Part shown: positions 42,196 to 49,775 of the stretch, one piece after another
Layout: the number at the start of each line of letters is the position of its first letter
How positions within the stretch are numbered: the stretch's first letter is position 1
NCBI RefSeq assembly: GCF_000425205.1
Contig: NZ_AULI01000010.1
Coordinates: forward strand, 1 to 64,000
Source: Pontibacillus halophilus JSM 076056 = DSM 19796
GTDB lineage: Bacteria > Bacillota > Bacilli > Bacillales > BH030062
DNA length: 64,000 nucleotides
Direction of reading: 5' to 3'
Notes under the pieces: generated by a model
What the model was told of the DNA's origin: nothing
The model's input: the letters and a program-made list of their open reading frames with translations, nothing else
Database searches by the model: none
Program-made: the position numbers and the translations under genes

Positions 42196-42691
42196 CTTCA
42201 TCGTCTTCATATATGTATTGCATAAATGCTAAATCAAGCCAGCGGTCAAATTTAAATCCAGCTTTACGAATTGTGCCATTGTGTTGAAAGCCAAGTTGCG
42301 AATGAAGGCGAATACTAGCATCATTAGTGGCATCGATTCCAGCTACCATCGTCTTCATACCGCGGCCTTTCGCGTCTTGAAGTACAGAGTGAAGGAGCCG
42401 CTTTCCAATCTTACGCCCTCGGTATTCAGGATGAACGTATATGGAATGTTCCACCGTATATTGGTACGCAGGCCAATCGCGGAAAGGACCATACGTTGCA
42501 AATCCCGCTACAACCCCTTCGATATCTTCCACGAAAACAGGCCAGTTGAATTGTTGCTTTGAACGGAACCAAGCCTTTCGCTCTTCTAACGTTTGAGGGT
42601 GATAACTGTATACCGCCGTTGTATGTATGATGGCATGATTGTAAATTTCTAATATAGCAGCAAGGTCTTCATGTGTCGCTTCCCTGATCAT
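42182..42691 (-). CDS. GNAT acetyltransferase, phosphinothricin/methionine-sulfone type
   Basis: 169 residues. It opens MIREATHEDLAAILEIYNHA, with FWPVFV-like and VAGFATYGPFRDWPAYQYTVEHSIYV, then the acetyl-CoA loop YRGRKIGKRLLHSVLQDA and AGIDATNDASIRLHSQLGF. This is the Pat/Bar/YwnH group, which acetylates phosphinothricin-like amino-acid analogues and methionine sulfone/sulfoximine. ATG 42691 fits AAAGGGGAG; an ATG 21 bases up lies before it. Confidence 0.9.
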   Translation of the reverse strand: MIREATHEDLAAILEIYNHAIIHTTAVYSYHPQTLEERKAWFRSKQQFNWPVFVEDIEGVVAGFATYGPFRDWPAYQYTVEHSIYVHPEYRGRKIGKRLLHSVLQDAKGRGMKTMVAGIDATNDASIRLHSQLGFQHNGTIRKAGFKFDRWLDLAFMQYIYEDDEGSLL

Positions 42692-42765
42692 CCCCGTCTC
42701 CCCTTTATTCATAATTGCAAGTCATATAACGAGACTATACCATTACTTTCTTCAGGAGACTACCT

Positions 42766-43296
42766 TTAACGATTTGGATGAACTCTACGAACATACCCCT
42801 CCACAGAACGTCGATCAATTCGCTCTTCGTGTACATGCCAAAGACGTATCGTTCCGTACAAAGAAACGAGTAGCGCACAAATGCCAATCAAAGGAACCGA
42901 TTGAGCAGCATATGAAAACTGCATTGCTGCCATTCCTAAATAGATTACGAAGAACATCATACAATGGATAACACTAACTACCACCTTGCTTTCATAACGG
43001 ATTCGTCTTCCGAAGTGACGTCTATTTAGGATTGGAAGCCATATGAGACTAGCAAATAAGGAAGCCAGTGCAATAAAGAAGCCTCTTCCGACCCCTGTTG
43101 TCATGAATACAAATAAGAACGAAACGTAAAACAAGCTTGATGCCCACCGTTTACAACACAAGTGAAACAGAACACGTAGTTGAAATGGAAGCAAATCGGG
43201 CATCCCCCGAAGTATCAACCTCATGACAAGCGGGAGTACAACATACCAAAGAATACTGACTCCAATCGCCCATCCCCACTGAAACTCTACACTCAC
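42766..43296 (-). CDS. Membrane protein of unknown function
   Basis: 176 residues, GTG start at 43296 with GGAGG further upstream than ideal. Five hydrophobic segments (about 8-30, 50-68, 70-90, 105-125, 130-150) and a basic tail (RIDRRSVEGYVRRVHPNR). It has a Cys pair (LCCKRW) in the first loop. No family recognised. It stands alone between the PAT-like gene and the divergent coat-like gene. Confidence 0.6.
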   Translation of the reverse strand: MSVEFQWGWAIGVSILWYVVLPLVMRLILRGMPDLLPFQLRVLFHLCCKRWASSLFYVSFLFVFMTTGVGRGFFIALASLFASLIWLPILNRRHFGRRIRYESKVVVSVIHCMMFFVIYLGMAAMQFSYAAQSVPLIGICALLVSLYGTIRLWHVHEERIDRRSVEGYVRRVHPNR

Positions 43297-43397
43297 CTAT
43301 GCCACTTCCCTCCCCCGTTTAATAGTCCTCTTTTACCCTTGTCCTTCCTATCTTATACGTCACTTCCTATAAAGAGGGAGCAACTTTCAGATAGGCA

Positions 43398-43405
43398 CAT
43401 ACAAT
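43398..43405 (+). promoter_or_regulatory. Possible mother-cell (sigma-E/K) -10 element
   Basis: CATACAAT fits the -10 shared by sigma-E and sigma-K promoters (CATAnnnT). An AC about 13-14 bases upstream could be part of a sigma-K -35. It lies 29 bases before the coat-like gene. Confidence 0.4.
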
Positions 43406-43433
43406 GAACTACGATTGAAAGGGGGATTTCGGC

Positions 43434-43676
43434 ATGTATCCAATCTTAGCTGGAAACAAGAGTGTTTCAAGGGGGCAAACGTTTAGACAAGAGCGCTTCT
43501 TTGGTGGATATGGATTTCGACCATTCGGATTTCCGTTTTTTGGCTTCCCATTTTTCGGAGGTCTCGTTGGAGGGTTACTAGGGGCATCTTTATTTAGTCC
43601 GTTTCTATGGAGTGGGTTTTACTCTCCTTATTATCCATTTGGTGGACTCGGTTATGGAGGATTCGGATTTTATTAA
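43434..43676 (+). CDS. Gly/Phe/Tyr-rich small protein, possible spore surface protein
   Basis: 80 residues, ATG 43434 behind GAAAGGGGG. After a polar start (MYPILAGNKSVSRGQTFRQE) the rest is low complexity: repeated GF, FF, YP and GG pairs, with FGFPFFGFPFFGGLVGGLLG in the middle and a GYGGFGFY end. Aromatic/glycine-rich short proteins like this are typical of Bacillus spore coats and crusts, and a mother-cell-type -10 lies upstream. No family was recognised, and the coat role is inference from composition and promoter. Confidence 0.66.
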   Translation: MYPILAGNKSVSRGQTFRQERFFGGYGFRPFGFPFFGFPFFGGLVGGLLGASLFSPFLWSGFYSPYYPFGGLGYGGFGFY

Positions 43677-43833
43677 TATCTTTTTCTTGCATGAATCGAG
43701 CTTACAATTTAGGATTGTTCCGTCAGCGTTTCAACGGCTACGAGATGTTCGTACACGAATAAGCATTAAAGTTGTACCGTTGAATCATCTGATATATGAT
43801 AGCGAAGAACTATTTTGAAGGGGAGGGTTTCGC

Positions 43834-44025
43834 ATGAAAACCATCTTTACCTACTATGTCAACATCTTGTGGATCTTAAACGCTCTCTTACTTGTCACCG
43901 CCACTTTCGGATATGTATCATGGTTCGCTCCCTTAGCCATCTTAATTTATACGTTTGTTGTCTTACGCGTGAAGACAAACATCTTTAAATATGAATGCAG
44001 AAATGCGGAACCTCACCCATGCTAG
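43834..44025 (+). CDS. Small two-helix membrane protein
   Basis: 63 residues, ATG 43834 behind AAGGGGAGGG. Two adjoining hydrophobic stretches (about 3-25 and 28-44), then a basic tail with two cysteines (YECRNAEPHPC). The strong ribosome site and a terminator that forms around its stop codon argue for a real gene. Family not recognised. Confidence 0.65.
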   Translation: MKTIFTYYVNILWILNALLLVTATFGYVSWFAPLAILIYTFVVLRVKTNIFKYECRNAEPHPC

Positions 44026-44034
44026 GGTGAGGTT
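44009..44034 (+). terminator. Terminator overlapping the 3' end of the two-helix protein gene
   Basis: AACCTCACCC (44009-44018) pairs with GGGTGAGGTT (44025-44034), then CTTTTTTT. The stop codon is in the loop. Confidence 0.9.
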
Positions 44035-44090
44035 CTTTTTTTAACTAACCGTTTTTCATTTGAGTATAAACAACATATGTAACTGAAGAT

Positions 44091-44119
44091 AAAGGTGTTC
44101 ACATCGGCTGAACGCCTTT
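44091..44119 (+). terminator. Second hairpin terminator without its own gene
   Basis: AAAGGTGTTCA (44091-44101) pairs with TGAACGCCTTT (44109-44119), one G-T pair, followed by ATTTTTG. It lies between the previous terminator and the IclR gene; it could attenuate read-through into the IclR unit. Confidence 0.65.
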
Positions 44120-44133
44120 ATTTTTGTTTAATG

Positions 44134-44150
44134 GTTTCATATATCGAAAC
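44134..44150. promoter_or_regulatory. Inverted repeat upstream of the IclR gene
   Basis: GTTTC (44134-44138), spacer ATATATC, GAAAC (44146-44150). Short palindromes of this kind are typical IclR operators, so autoregulation is possible. Confidence 0.45.
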
Positions 44151-44221
44151 ACCTACTTCTTTTTTTGAAATTCATTTACGAACGATATACGATTACGAAT
44201 GTGCAAAGGGGGCACACACTC

Positions 44222-44956
44222 ATGAGTCAATATGAAGTTTCAACGTTGAAAAAAGGTTTACTCATCCTCGACGCGCTAATGGAGCACGGTGAGATGACGA
44301 TGAGCGAAGTGATGCATCACATGAAGTTAAATAAAACGACGGCGTTTCGCATGCTCTACACCCTGGAGCATATGGGTTACATCCATAAGAAAGGCCATTC
44401 GTATCAGGTCTCAACGAAGCTTGGGACATATAAGCAGTCACACCAATTACTTGTAGATTGGTCGTCTGTTCCGCCGTTATACGAGCTCAGTCATGAGCTT
44501 GGTGAGACGATGTATATCGGAATCTTAGACGGAACAGATGTTGTGACAACTCAGGTCGTTGATGGGACGCATGCCATGCGGATTCATTCTCAAGTAGGAG
44601 ATCGAGACCCAGCGCATGGCAGCGCCCTCGGAAAAGCCATTGTTGCTTTCTTTGACGAGCGTAAGCAACGAAATTATTTGCAACAGCTCAAATGGGAGAA
44701 GCGTACCGAGAATACGTTCGACGATGAGCAACTGTTCTTGTATCACTTAAAGGCAATCCGTAACCAAGGGTTTGCTGTAGATGATGAAGAGACAGAAATA
44801 GGATTACGATGCATTGCCGCTCCAATTTACCATAATGGTGAAGTTGTAGCAGCCGTTGCACTATCCGGTCCAGCAAGTCGAATCCCAAAGCAACAAGACA
44901 CGTATCACAGTAAGAAAATTAGAGCCTGTAGCGCTCAGATTTCAACATTATTGTAG
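44222..44956 (+). CDS. IclR-family transcriptional regulator
   Basis: 244 residues. Winged helix (5-70) with STLKKGLLILDALMEHGEMT and LNKTTAFRMLYTLEHMGYIHK; effector domain from ~90 with LSHELGETMYIGILDG, DPAHGSALGKAIVAFF and ETEIGLRCIAAPIYHNGEVVAAVALSGPASR, the usual ligand-binding signature. ATG 44222 fits AAAGGGGG; the frame is open 19 codons further up without a site. It begins a three-gene unit with an MFS exporter (23 bases on) and a UPF0303 protein. Confidence 0.93.
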   Translation: MSQYEVSTLKKGLLILDALMEHGEMTMSEVMHHMKLNKTTAFRMLYTLEHMGYIHKKGHSYQVSTKLGTYKQSHQLLVDWSSVPPLYELSHELGETMYIGILDGTDVVTTQVVDGTHAMRIHSQVGDRDPAHGSALGKAIVAFFDERKQRNYLQQLKWEKRTENTFDDEQLFLYHLKAIRNQGFAVDDEETEIGLRCIAAPIYHNGEVVAAVALSGPASRIPKQQDTYHSKKIRACSAQISTLL

Positions 44957-44979
44957 CGATGGAACAGGAGGAGACACCT

Positions 44980-46167
44980 ATGAACAACTTATCATCTAAA
45001 GCCATCATTGGCCTTCTATCATTAGCCATAAGTGCCTTCGCCATCGGGACGACGGAATTCGTGATTGTCGGACTCCTTCAAACCGTTGCAGTGGACCTCG
45101 ACATTACCGTAACGAAAGCAGGGTCACTTATCTCCGGCTACGCCGCAGCGATTGCCATTGGGACGCCCATTGTCACAACGATGACAGGAAAGCTTCCTAA
45201 AAAAGGGTTACTTCTTACGTTTATGTCCATTTTCATTATCGGAAACATCCTATCTGGACTTTCCACAACGTATGAACTGCTCATGATTTCAAGAATTATT
45301 ACGGCAGTTGCACATGGCGTATTCTTTGCGATTGCAGCAACAGTTGCAGCAGAGCTTGTACCAAAGGATAAACAAGCATCAGCCATTTCAATTATGTTCA
45401 CTGGACTAACCGTAGCGACGATTATTGGTGTGCCATTTGGTACCTTTATCGGACAAGCTGTTGGTTGGAGAGCTACGTTCTATTCCGTAGCCGCCCTTGG
45501 ACTGATTGGGTTACTTGCGAACATATGGGCAGTCGATCGGATTAAACGACCTGCTGAATCCCCTACTCTTGGTGATGTCGGTAGACTTATTGCGAATCCA
45601 AGGATTGTACTTGCACTCCTTATGACTGCATTCGGTTTCGGTGGGACGTTCGCATTATTCACCTATCTGTCCCCGATTCTTGAGAACGTAAGCGGATTTT
45701 CTGAGAGCGCAATCTCTTGGATGCTATTGCTTTACGGAGTTGCCGTTGCCATCGGGAACATCGTAGGTGGCAAGATTAGTAACAACCATCCCGTTAAGGC
45801 GCTACGCTATGTATTCTTTATTCAAATCTTTGTGTTGTTGCTACAAATGGTACTCTTACCTAGCCAAGCATTAAGTTATCTATCCGTCTTCATCCTTGGA
45901 TTGTTTGCCTTTATGCTAACTCCCGGCGTACAGTCCTACATTCTCATGCTGGCTGAGAAGCTTGTACCAAAGGCTAAAGAAGTAGCATCAGCGATGAATA
46001 TCGCTGCGTTTAACATCGGGATTGCCGGAGGTTCCGCCATTGGTGGATTTGTCGTGGATTATATGGATTACATGGATACAGCCTGGATTGGAGCGATTAT
46101 GGTCGTGGTTGCCCTATTACTCGCCGTAATCAACTATCGACTCGACAAGAAACAAAATTTATTCTAA
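44980..46167 (+). CDS. MFS transporter, drug/sugar exporter (DHA1) type
   Basis: 395 residues, 12 membrane segments. The opening LSLAISAFAIGTTEFVIVGLLQTVAVDL is the AraJ/YdhP/PbuX-like DHA1 start; motif A appears as GKLPKKGLLL. HGVFFAIAATVAAELVP and IIGVPFGTFIGQAVGWRATF (motif C region) follow. ATG 44980 fits CAGGAGGAG. Placed directly behind the IclR gene, it probably exports or imports the effector. Substrate unknown. Confidence 0.9.
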   Translation: MNNLSSKAIIGLLSLAISAFAIGTTEFVIVGLLQTVAVDLDITVTKAGSLISGYAAAIAIGTPIVTTMTGKLPKKGLLLTFMSIFIIGNILSGLSTTYELLMISRIITAVAHGVFFAIAATVAAELVPKDKQASAISIMFTGLTVATIIGVPFGTFIGQAVGWRATFYSVAALGLIGLLANIWAVDRIKRPAESPTLGDVGRLIANPRIVLALLMTAFGFGGTFALFTYLSPILENVSGFSESAISWMLLLYGVAVAIGNIVGGKISNNHPVKALRYVFFIQIFVLLLQMVLLPSQALSYLSVFILGLFAFMLTPGVQSYILMLAEKLVPKAKEVASAMNIAAFNIGIAGGSAIGGFVVDYMDYMDTAWIGAIMVVVALLLAVINYRLDKKQNLF

Positions 46168-46180
46168 AGGAGAAATGACC

Positions 46181-46642
46181 ATGAATACAGAACAACTTCT
46201 ACAACTTGAAGAGGAACTTGTCTTTAACCAATTCACAAATGAAGATGCTTTGCAACTTGGGATAGAACTGATTAATTATGCGAAAGAGAACGGAAAGTCC
46301 GTTGCAGTACACGTTGAGAAGAACCATCTTCCGTTATTCACTCACCTTATGGACGGCACATCAGAAGAGAATATCAAGTGGTTATATCGTAAGAAAAATG
46401 TAGTGGATCATTACAACCACAGCACTCAATTTATCGCGGCTCGCTTTGAAGAGATGGGTACGACGCACAATGAGAGCTCCCTACTTCCTGTTAATGATTA
46501 TCAAGCTGTTGGTGGCTCCCTTCCTATTAATATTAAAGGTGTTGGAAATATTGGCTCTGTAACAGTTGCCGGTCTGACCCCTCAGATGGACCACGATTAT
46601 TGTGTTGCAGGCGTTAAACGCTTCTTAGGTACGGGCGAATAA
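46181..46642 (+). CDS. UPF0303 / GlcG-HbpS-like protein
   Basis: 153 residues, ATG 46181 behind AAAGGAG (an ATG six bases up is too close). Family marks are LLQLEEELVFNQFTNEDALQLG, KSVAVHVEKN, FTHLMDGTSEENIKWLYRKKNVVDHYNHST, YQAVGGSLPINIKGVGNIGSVTVAGL and CVAGVKRFL. This is UPF0303 of the GlcG/HbpS fold; HbpS relatives bind heme or oxidised compounds. It is the last gene of the IclR-MFS unit, 13 bases after the MFS stop. Confidence 0.88.
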   Translation: MNTEQLLQLEEELVFNQFTNEDALQLGIELINYAKENGKSVAVHVEKNHLPLFTHLMDGTSEENIKWLYRKKNVVDHYNHSTQFIAARFEEMGTTHNESSLLPVNDYQAVGGSLPINIKGVGNIGSVTVAGLTPQMDHDYCVAGVKRFLGTGE

Positions 46643-46655
46643 GGAGTAAGAGTGA

Positions 46656-46692
46656 ACGAGCATGCACCTGAACATCTTTGATGCATGCTCGT
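46656..46692 (+). terminator. Terminator of the IclR-MFS-UPF0303 unit
   Basis: ACGAGCATGCA (46656-46666) pairs perfectly with 46682-46692; a short T-rich tail CTTTC follows. Confidence 0.65.
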
Positions 46693-46730
46693 CTTTCATT
46701 TACATAGAATCGTATCTTCTAAAGTTTCCG

Positions 46731-46759
46731 AACCAATCAGGACTTATGTCTGATTGGTT
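46731..46759 (+). terminator. Second terminator-like hairpin
   Basis: AACCAATCAG (46731-46740), 9-base loop, CTGATTGGTT (46750-46759), then TGTTTC. The two hairpins fill the 220-base gap before the carboxypeptidase gene. Confidence 0.6.
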
Positions 46760-46871
46760 TGTTTCATTCTAGTGACTTCTTCCTGTTTAAGGGAATTTAT
46801 AAAGGACTCTTGGAGATTATGTCGAAACATGTGACAGAAGGAAGTACTTTTATTCAGGGAGGATGGTTATT

Positions 46872-47909
46872 TTGACAAAAGCTTGGAAAGTAGTCGTATC
46901 AGGGATTATGGTGGGGTCCACTCTATTGGCTGCCCCTATACAAGATGCTCATGCTGCAAATGGACCAAACTATCAGGGAAATGAAACCATTAAGAATGAA
47001 CGTCTTCACTCTTATGAGGAGATGGTCAACTTCCTTGAACAGGTTGAACAACGCTCTCAACACATGGAGCTTGAAGTATATGGTCAATCCGTCAAAGAAC
47101 GTGATTTATACTTAGCAAAGTTCATCCAAGATGAATCTAACCCTACGATTCTATTTCTAACTCAGCAACACGGGAATGAAACACTTACAACAGAAGCTGC
47201 TTTGAACGTCATTAAAAAGTTGAGTTCAAATGGCAAACCTGTACGAGAAATCTTAGACAACGTTAACGTGCTGATTGCCCCTCGCCTCAATGTCGATGGA
47301 GCTGAAGGCGATGTCAACTTCTCATTAGAAGACTACGTATCGGGTACACATACTAGATATAACGCAAATGGAGTAGATTTGAATCGTGACCACATTGACC
47401 GTGAGCAACCTGAAACGAAGGCGTTACACGAGAATATTCTTCAAGTCTACAAACCTGATTACATGATTGACCTACACCACCAAGGGACACAGGTTACATT
47501 AGGTGAAGATGGACCGCTCGTATCTGGATCTATCCTTTACCCAACGAATGACCAAGTCCCTGAAGATGTGTTGCAAGGTTCCAAGCAACTCGGTTCTGTC
47601 TTATATGGAGCTATTGAAGCTAAAGGGTATGGAATCCTATCTAAATATCCTGGTGGCACCGCGAACACCATTTCACGAAATGGATTAGCAAATGAATACG
47701 GCATCTCCACCCTCTTGTTTGAAATGAGAGGAATGGCAGACCATTATAGAGAAGACTATGTGTTAGGTCAGAAGAGCAACGGCAAGCTTATTCAACAAGG
47801 AGTTACAGGCATGATGGCTGTACTAGAATCCATTGCGGATGACAGCATTTATGAAGCAGATGTTTCATTCTGGGATGATTTGACGGAAAGTTATTATCAA
47901 GGAGAGTAA
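46872..47909 (+). CDS. Secreted M14-family zinc carboxypeptidase-like protein
   Basis: 345 residues from TTG 46872; an ATG nine bases earlier overlaps the GGGAGG site. Signal peptide (1-28, ending DAHA). Zinc ligands: HGNE (His100, Glu103) and the histidines in DLHHQG (202-203). Substrate-binding NR at 171-172 (VDLNRDH). Catalytic Glu likely in TLLFEMRGM. The domain covers residues ~45-335. It probably trims peptides or cell-wall peptides outside the cell. Single gene with its own terminator. Confidence 0.88.
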   Translation: MTKAWKVVVSGIMVGSTLLAAPIQDAHAANGPNYQGNETIKNERLHSYEEMVNFLEQVEQRSQHMELEVYGQSVKERDLYLAKFIQDESNPTILFLTQQHGNETLTTEAALNVIKKLSSNGKPVREILDNVNVLIAPRLNVDGAEGDVNFSLEDYVSGTHTRYNANGVDLNRDHIDREQPETKALHENILQVYKPDYMIDLHHQGTQVTLGEDGPLVSGSILYPTNDQVPEDVLQGSKQLGSVLYGAIEAKGYGILSKYPGGTANTISRNGLANEYGISTLLFEMRGMADHYREDYVLGQKSNGKLIQQGVTGMMAVLESIADDSIYEADVSFWDDLTESYYQGE

Positions 47910-47918
47910 TCACAGGTA

Positions 47919-47945
47919 AAGCCATGGGTATATGCTCCATGGCTT
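47919..47945 (+). terminator. Terminator of the M14 peptidase gene
   Basis: AAGCCATGG (47919-47927) pairs with CCATGGCTT (47937-47945), followed by CTTTAC. Confidence 0.72.
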
Positions 47946-48075
47946 CTTTACATATTGCTCTTATGTGGAAGGTGCTTATTGTCCACTTGTACGAACTGAT
48001 TTCTACTTTACGAGGCTACACTTCGCTGGTGATATTCCTTTCCAATCACTCACTCGACGCCACGCTAGATGATGA

Positions 48076-48582
48076 TTAATCCACATTCATCATATCTCCC
48101 ATTGGCTGCCCCGTCTCAAGATAGCTCTTTAAATTGCTTAAGATTGCCGGCCATCCATTGTTGACCCCTTCAAACGTATCATCTCGGTCGACAAAGTAAT
48201 GCGGTTGTAAGTCTTTATGAATCACAATCAACTTAGTCGCCTCAGCATAAGGCTGCAAAGTAAAGATAACTCTTGTTGGTGGATCGTCACTTTCCGGTGA
48301 TGACCAAGTAATTTCTAATCGTTTCGAAGGTTCAAGCTCCACAATCTCCCCCTCTATGTCGGTCGAACCATCTTTCTTAACATATTTAATGGAAGAACCA
48401 ATCTCCCAATCGGATTGCACCTTTCTGCCAAAGAAATAATATTGAGTACTCTCTCCAGTAGTGATTGCATCCCACACGACATCCGTTTCTTTATTTATGT
48501 AAATCGTGTAATCATAAGTTAAATCCCCCACTCCAATCTCCTCCTTTAAATACTTTTCAACCCACTCTTTACTTCTATCCAT
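48076..48582 (-). CDS. SRPBCC (AHSA1-like) domain protein
   Basis: 168 residues, ATG 48582; GGAGGAAGGAG lies upstream, inside a longer open frame. START/Bet v1-like AHSA1 fold: TYDYTIYINKETDVVWDAITTGE, YFFGRKVQSDWEIGSSIKY, GEIVELEPSKRLEITW and GWPAILSNLKSYLETG. Such proteins bind hydrophobic ligands or act in stress; function here unknown. It is divergent from the VOC gene, with a GGGACA palindrome between them. Confidence 0.87.
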   Translation of the reverse strand: MDRSKEWVEKYLKEEIGVGDLTYDYTIYINKETDVVWDAITTGESTQYYFFGRKVQSDWEIGSSIKYVKKDGSTDIEGEIVELEPSKRLEITWSSPESDDPPTRVIFTLQPYAEATKLIVIHKDLQPHYFVDRDDTFEGVNNGWPAILSNLKSYLETGQPMGDMMNVD

Positions 48583-48647
48583 TGAAGGTTTTCTCCTTCC
48601 TCCAAACCACAAAACCAGTTAGCCAAAAAAGGAAAGTGCTGGTAGAC

Positions 48648-48678
48648 TTGGGACAGAGGGACAGGTTTATTGTCCCAA
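48648..48678. repeat. REP-like palindrome copy A
   Basis: TTGGGACA (48648-48655) pairs with TGTCCCAA (48671-48678); inside it a GGGACA-GGTTTAT-TGTCCC unit can pair alternatively. It lies between the SRPBCC and VOC genes, just before the VOC ribosome site. One of five related copies. Confidence 0.78.
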
Positions 48679-48693
48679 AGGGGGGAATGGTTG

Positions 48694-49164
48694 ATGATTA
48701 AAGGATTATATGAAGCTCATTTACCTGTAAAGGATCGAAAAAAAGCGCTTGCTTTTTATGAAGGGTTAGGATTACCACTAGCTTTTGAAGGGCATCGAGT
48801 GACATTCGTTTGGATAGAGAAAGGAAAGAGTTGGCTCGGTTTATGGGATTCTGATGAAGTCAACTTACCCTATCATCCTTCCATTCGACATATCGCCTTC
48901 CAAGTCGATAAAGATGATTTACGCCGCTCACAAGAATGGCTTGACGAACTTGGTATAGAAGTAAAAACTACGTTCGGCGTTTCACCAGAAGACCAACCTC
49001 TCGTCCTATCCAATTTACCACATGGACATGGTGCAATTTATTTCGATGACCCAGACGGCAACTCATTAGAACTCATTCCCCCTCTAGAACTAGACACATA
49101 TGAAGAAAGAGAGATTATCCCATTTGAGGAATGGGACAGAGCAACACAAAGGGGGAATGGTTGA
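48694..49164 (+). CDS. VOC-family protein (glyoxalase/dioxygenase superfamily)
   Basis: 156 residues, ATG 48694 behind AAAGGGGGG. It starts IKGLYEAHLPVKDRKKALAF (paired beta-alpha-beta modules) with SIRHIAFQVDKDDL and IYFDDPDGNSLELIPPLE, where His and Glu are probable metal ligands. The activity could be glyoxalase, dioxygenase or resistance-type thiol transferase. Its stop TGA overlaps the next start (TGATG). Its last residues DRATQRGNG are encoded by DNA that duplicates its own leader. Confidence 0.9.
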   Translation: MIKGLYEAHLPVKDRKKALAFYEGLGLPLAFEGHRVTFVWIEKGKSWLGLWDSDEVNLPYHPSIRHIAFQVDKDDLRRSQEWLDELGIEVKTTFGVSPEDQPLVLSNLPHGHGAIYFDDPDGNSLELIPPLELDTYEEREIIPFEEWDRATQRGNG

Positions 49165-49721
49165 TGAGAGCATTGTGCTTACTATACGACGGTTACATAG
49201 AGTGGGAGATTAGCCCACTCACTTATATGCTACAAGTAACAGACGTAGACGTTGATACAACTGGAGTACAGAAGGAAGTTAAGAATTGTGGAGGATTTCG
49301 TGTTCAGACTGATTATCTCCTTCATGAATGTGATGCAGATGCTTATGATTTATTGCTTATACCAGGAGGCGAGCCTGATTCGCTTTATTCCGAAGCATCT
49401 TTAACGACGCTCATTCAACATTTCCATGATCAGAGAAAGACGATTGCAGCCATTTGTGGCGGCACCTTGTTATTGGGTGCAAGTGCTATCATGGAGAATC
49501 ATACATATTCCACCTCTGTTGAACCGGAAGACCTCGTTGGAATTTTGGAACCAGCTCATAGAAGTCTTGCGGATGTTACCGTGTCAGATGGCATCATCAC
49601 AGCAGAAGGAAATGCCTATATTGAATTTGCAGTCGCTGTAATGAAGCACTTGAATTTGTTTAAAGACCGCGAAGATGAACTAGAGACCGTTTTATTCTTT
49701 AAGAACCAGCTTCGGGGGTAG
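49164..49721 (+). CDS. DJ-1/PfpI-family protein
   Basis: 185 residues, ATG 49164 overlapping the VOC stop by one base, with AAAGGGGG upstream. DJ-1/PfpI fold: LLIPGGEPDSLY and nucleophile elbow AAICGGTLLLG (Cys98). Members include glyoxalase III-like and chaperone-like proteins. Pairing with a VOC enzyme suggests a role in reactive carbonyl or stress handling, but this is inference. The bce-type operon starts 54 bases later. Confidence 0.87.
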   Translation: MRALCLLYDGYIEWEISPLTYMLQVTDVDVDTTGVQKEVKNCGGFRVQTDYLLHECDADAYDLLLIPGGEPDSLYSEASLTTLIQHFHDQRKTIAAICGGTLLLGASAIMENHTYSTSVEPEDLVGILEPAHRSLADVTVSDGIITAEGNAYIEFAVAVMKHLNLFKDREDELETVLFFKNQLRG

Positions 49722-49725
49722 ATGC

Positions 49726-49760
49726 GGGACAAAGGGACACTTTACCTGTCCCCCCGTCCC
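49726..49760. repeat. REP-like palindrome copy B
   Basis: GGGAC-x-AAGGGACA (49726-49739) pairs imperfectly with TGTCCCC-CCGTCCC (49747-49760). The unit core is in reverse orientation compared with copies A and C (loop CTTTACC). It lies between the DJ-1 gene and bceR, ending just before the bceR ribosome site. Confidence 0.72.
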
Positions 49761-49775
49761 ATGGAGGTGTGTGAT

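Noticed and set aside
43612-43818. 68-residue + strand frame after the coat-like gene
   Set aside because: Starts inside the coat-like gene in another frame, with no ribosome site and no recognisable features.
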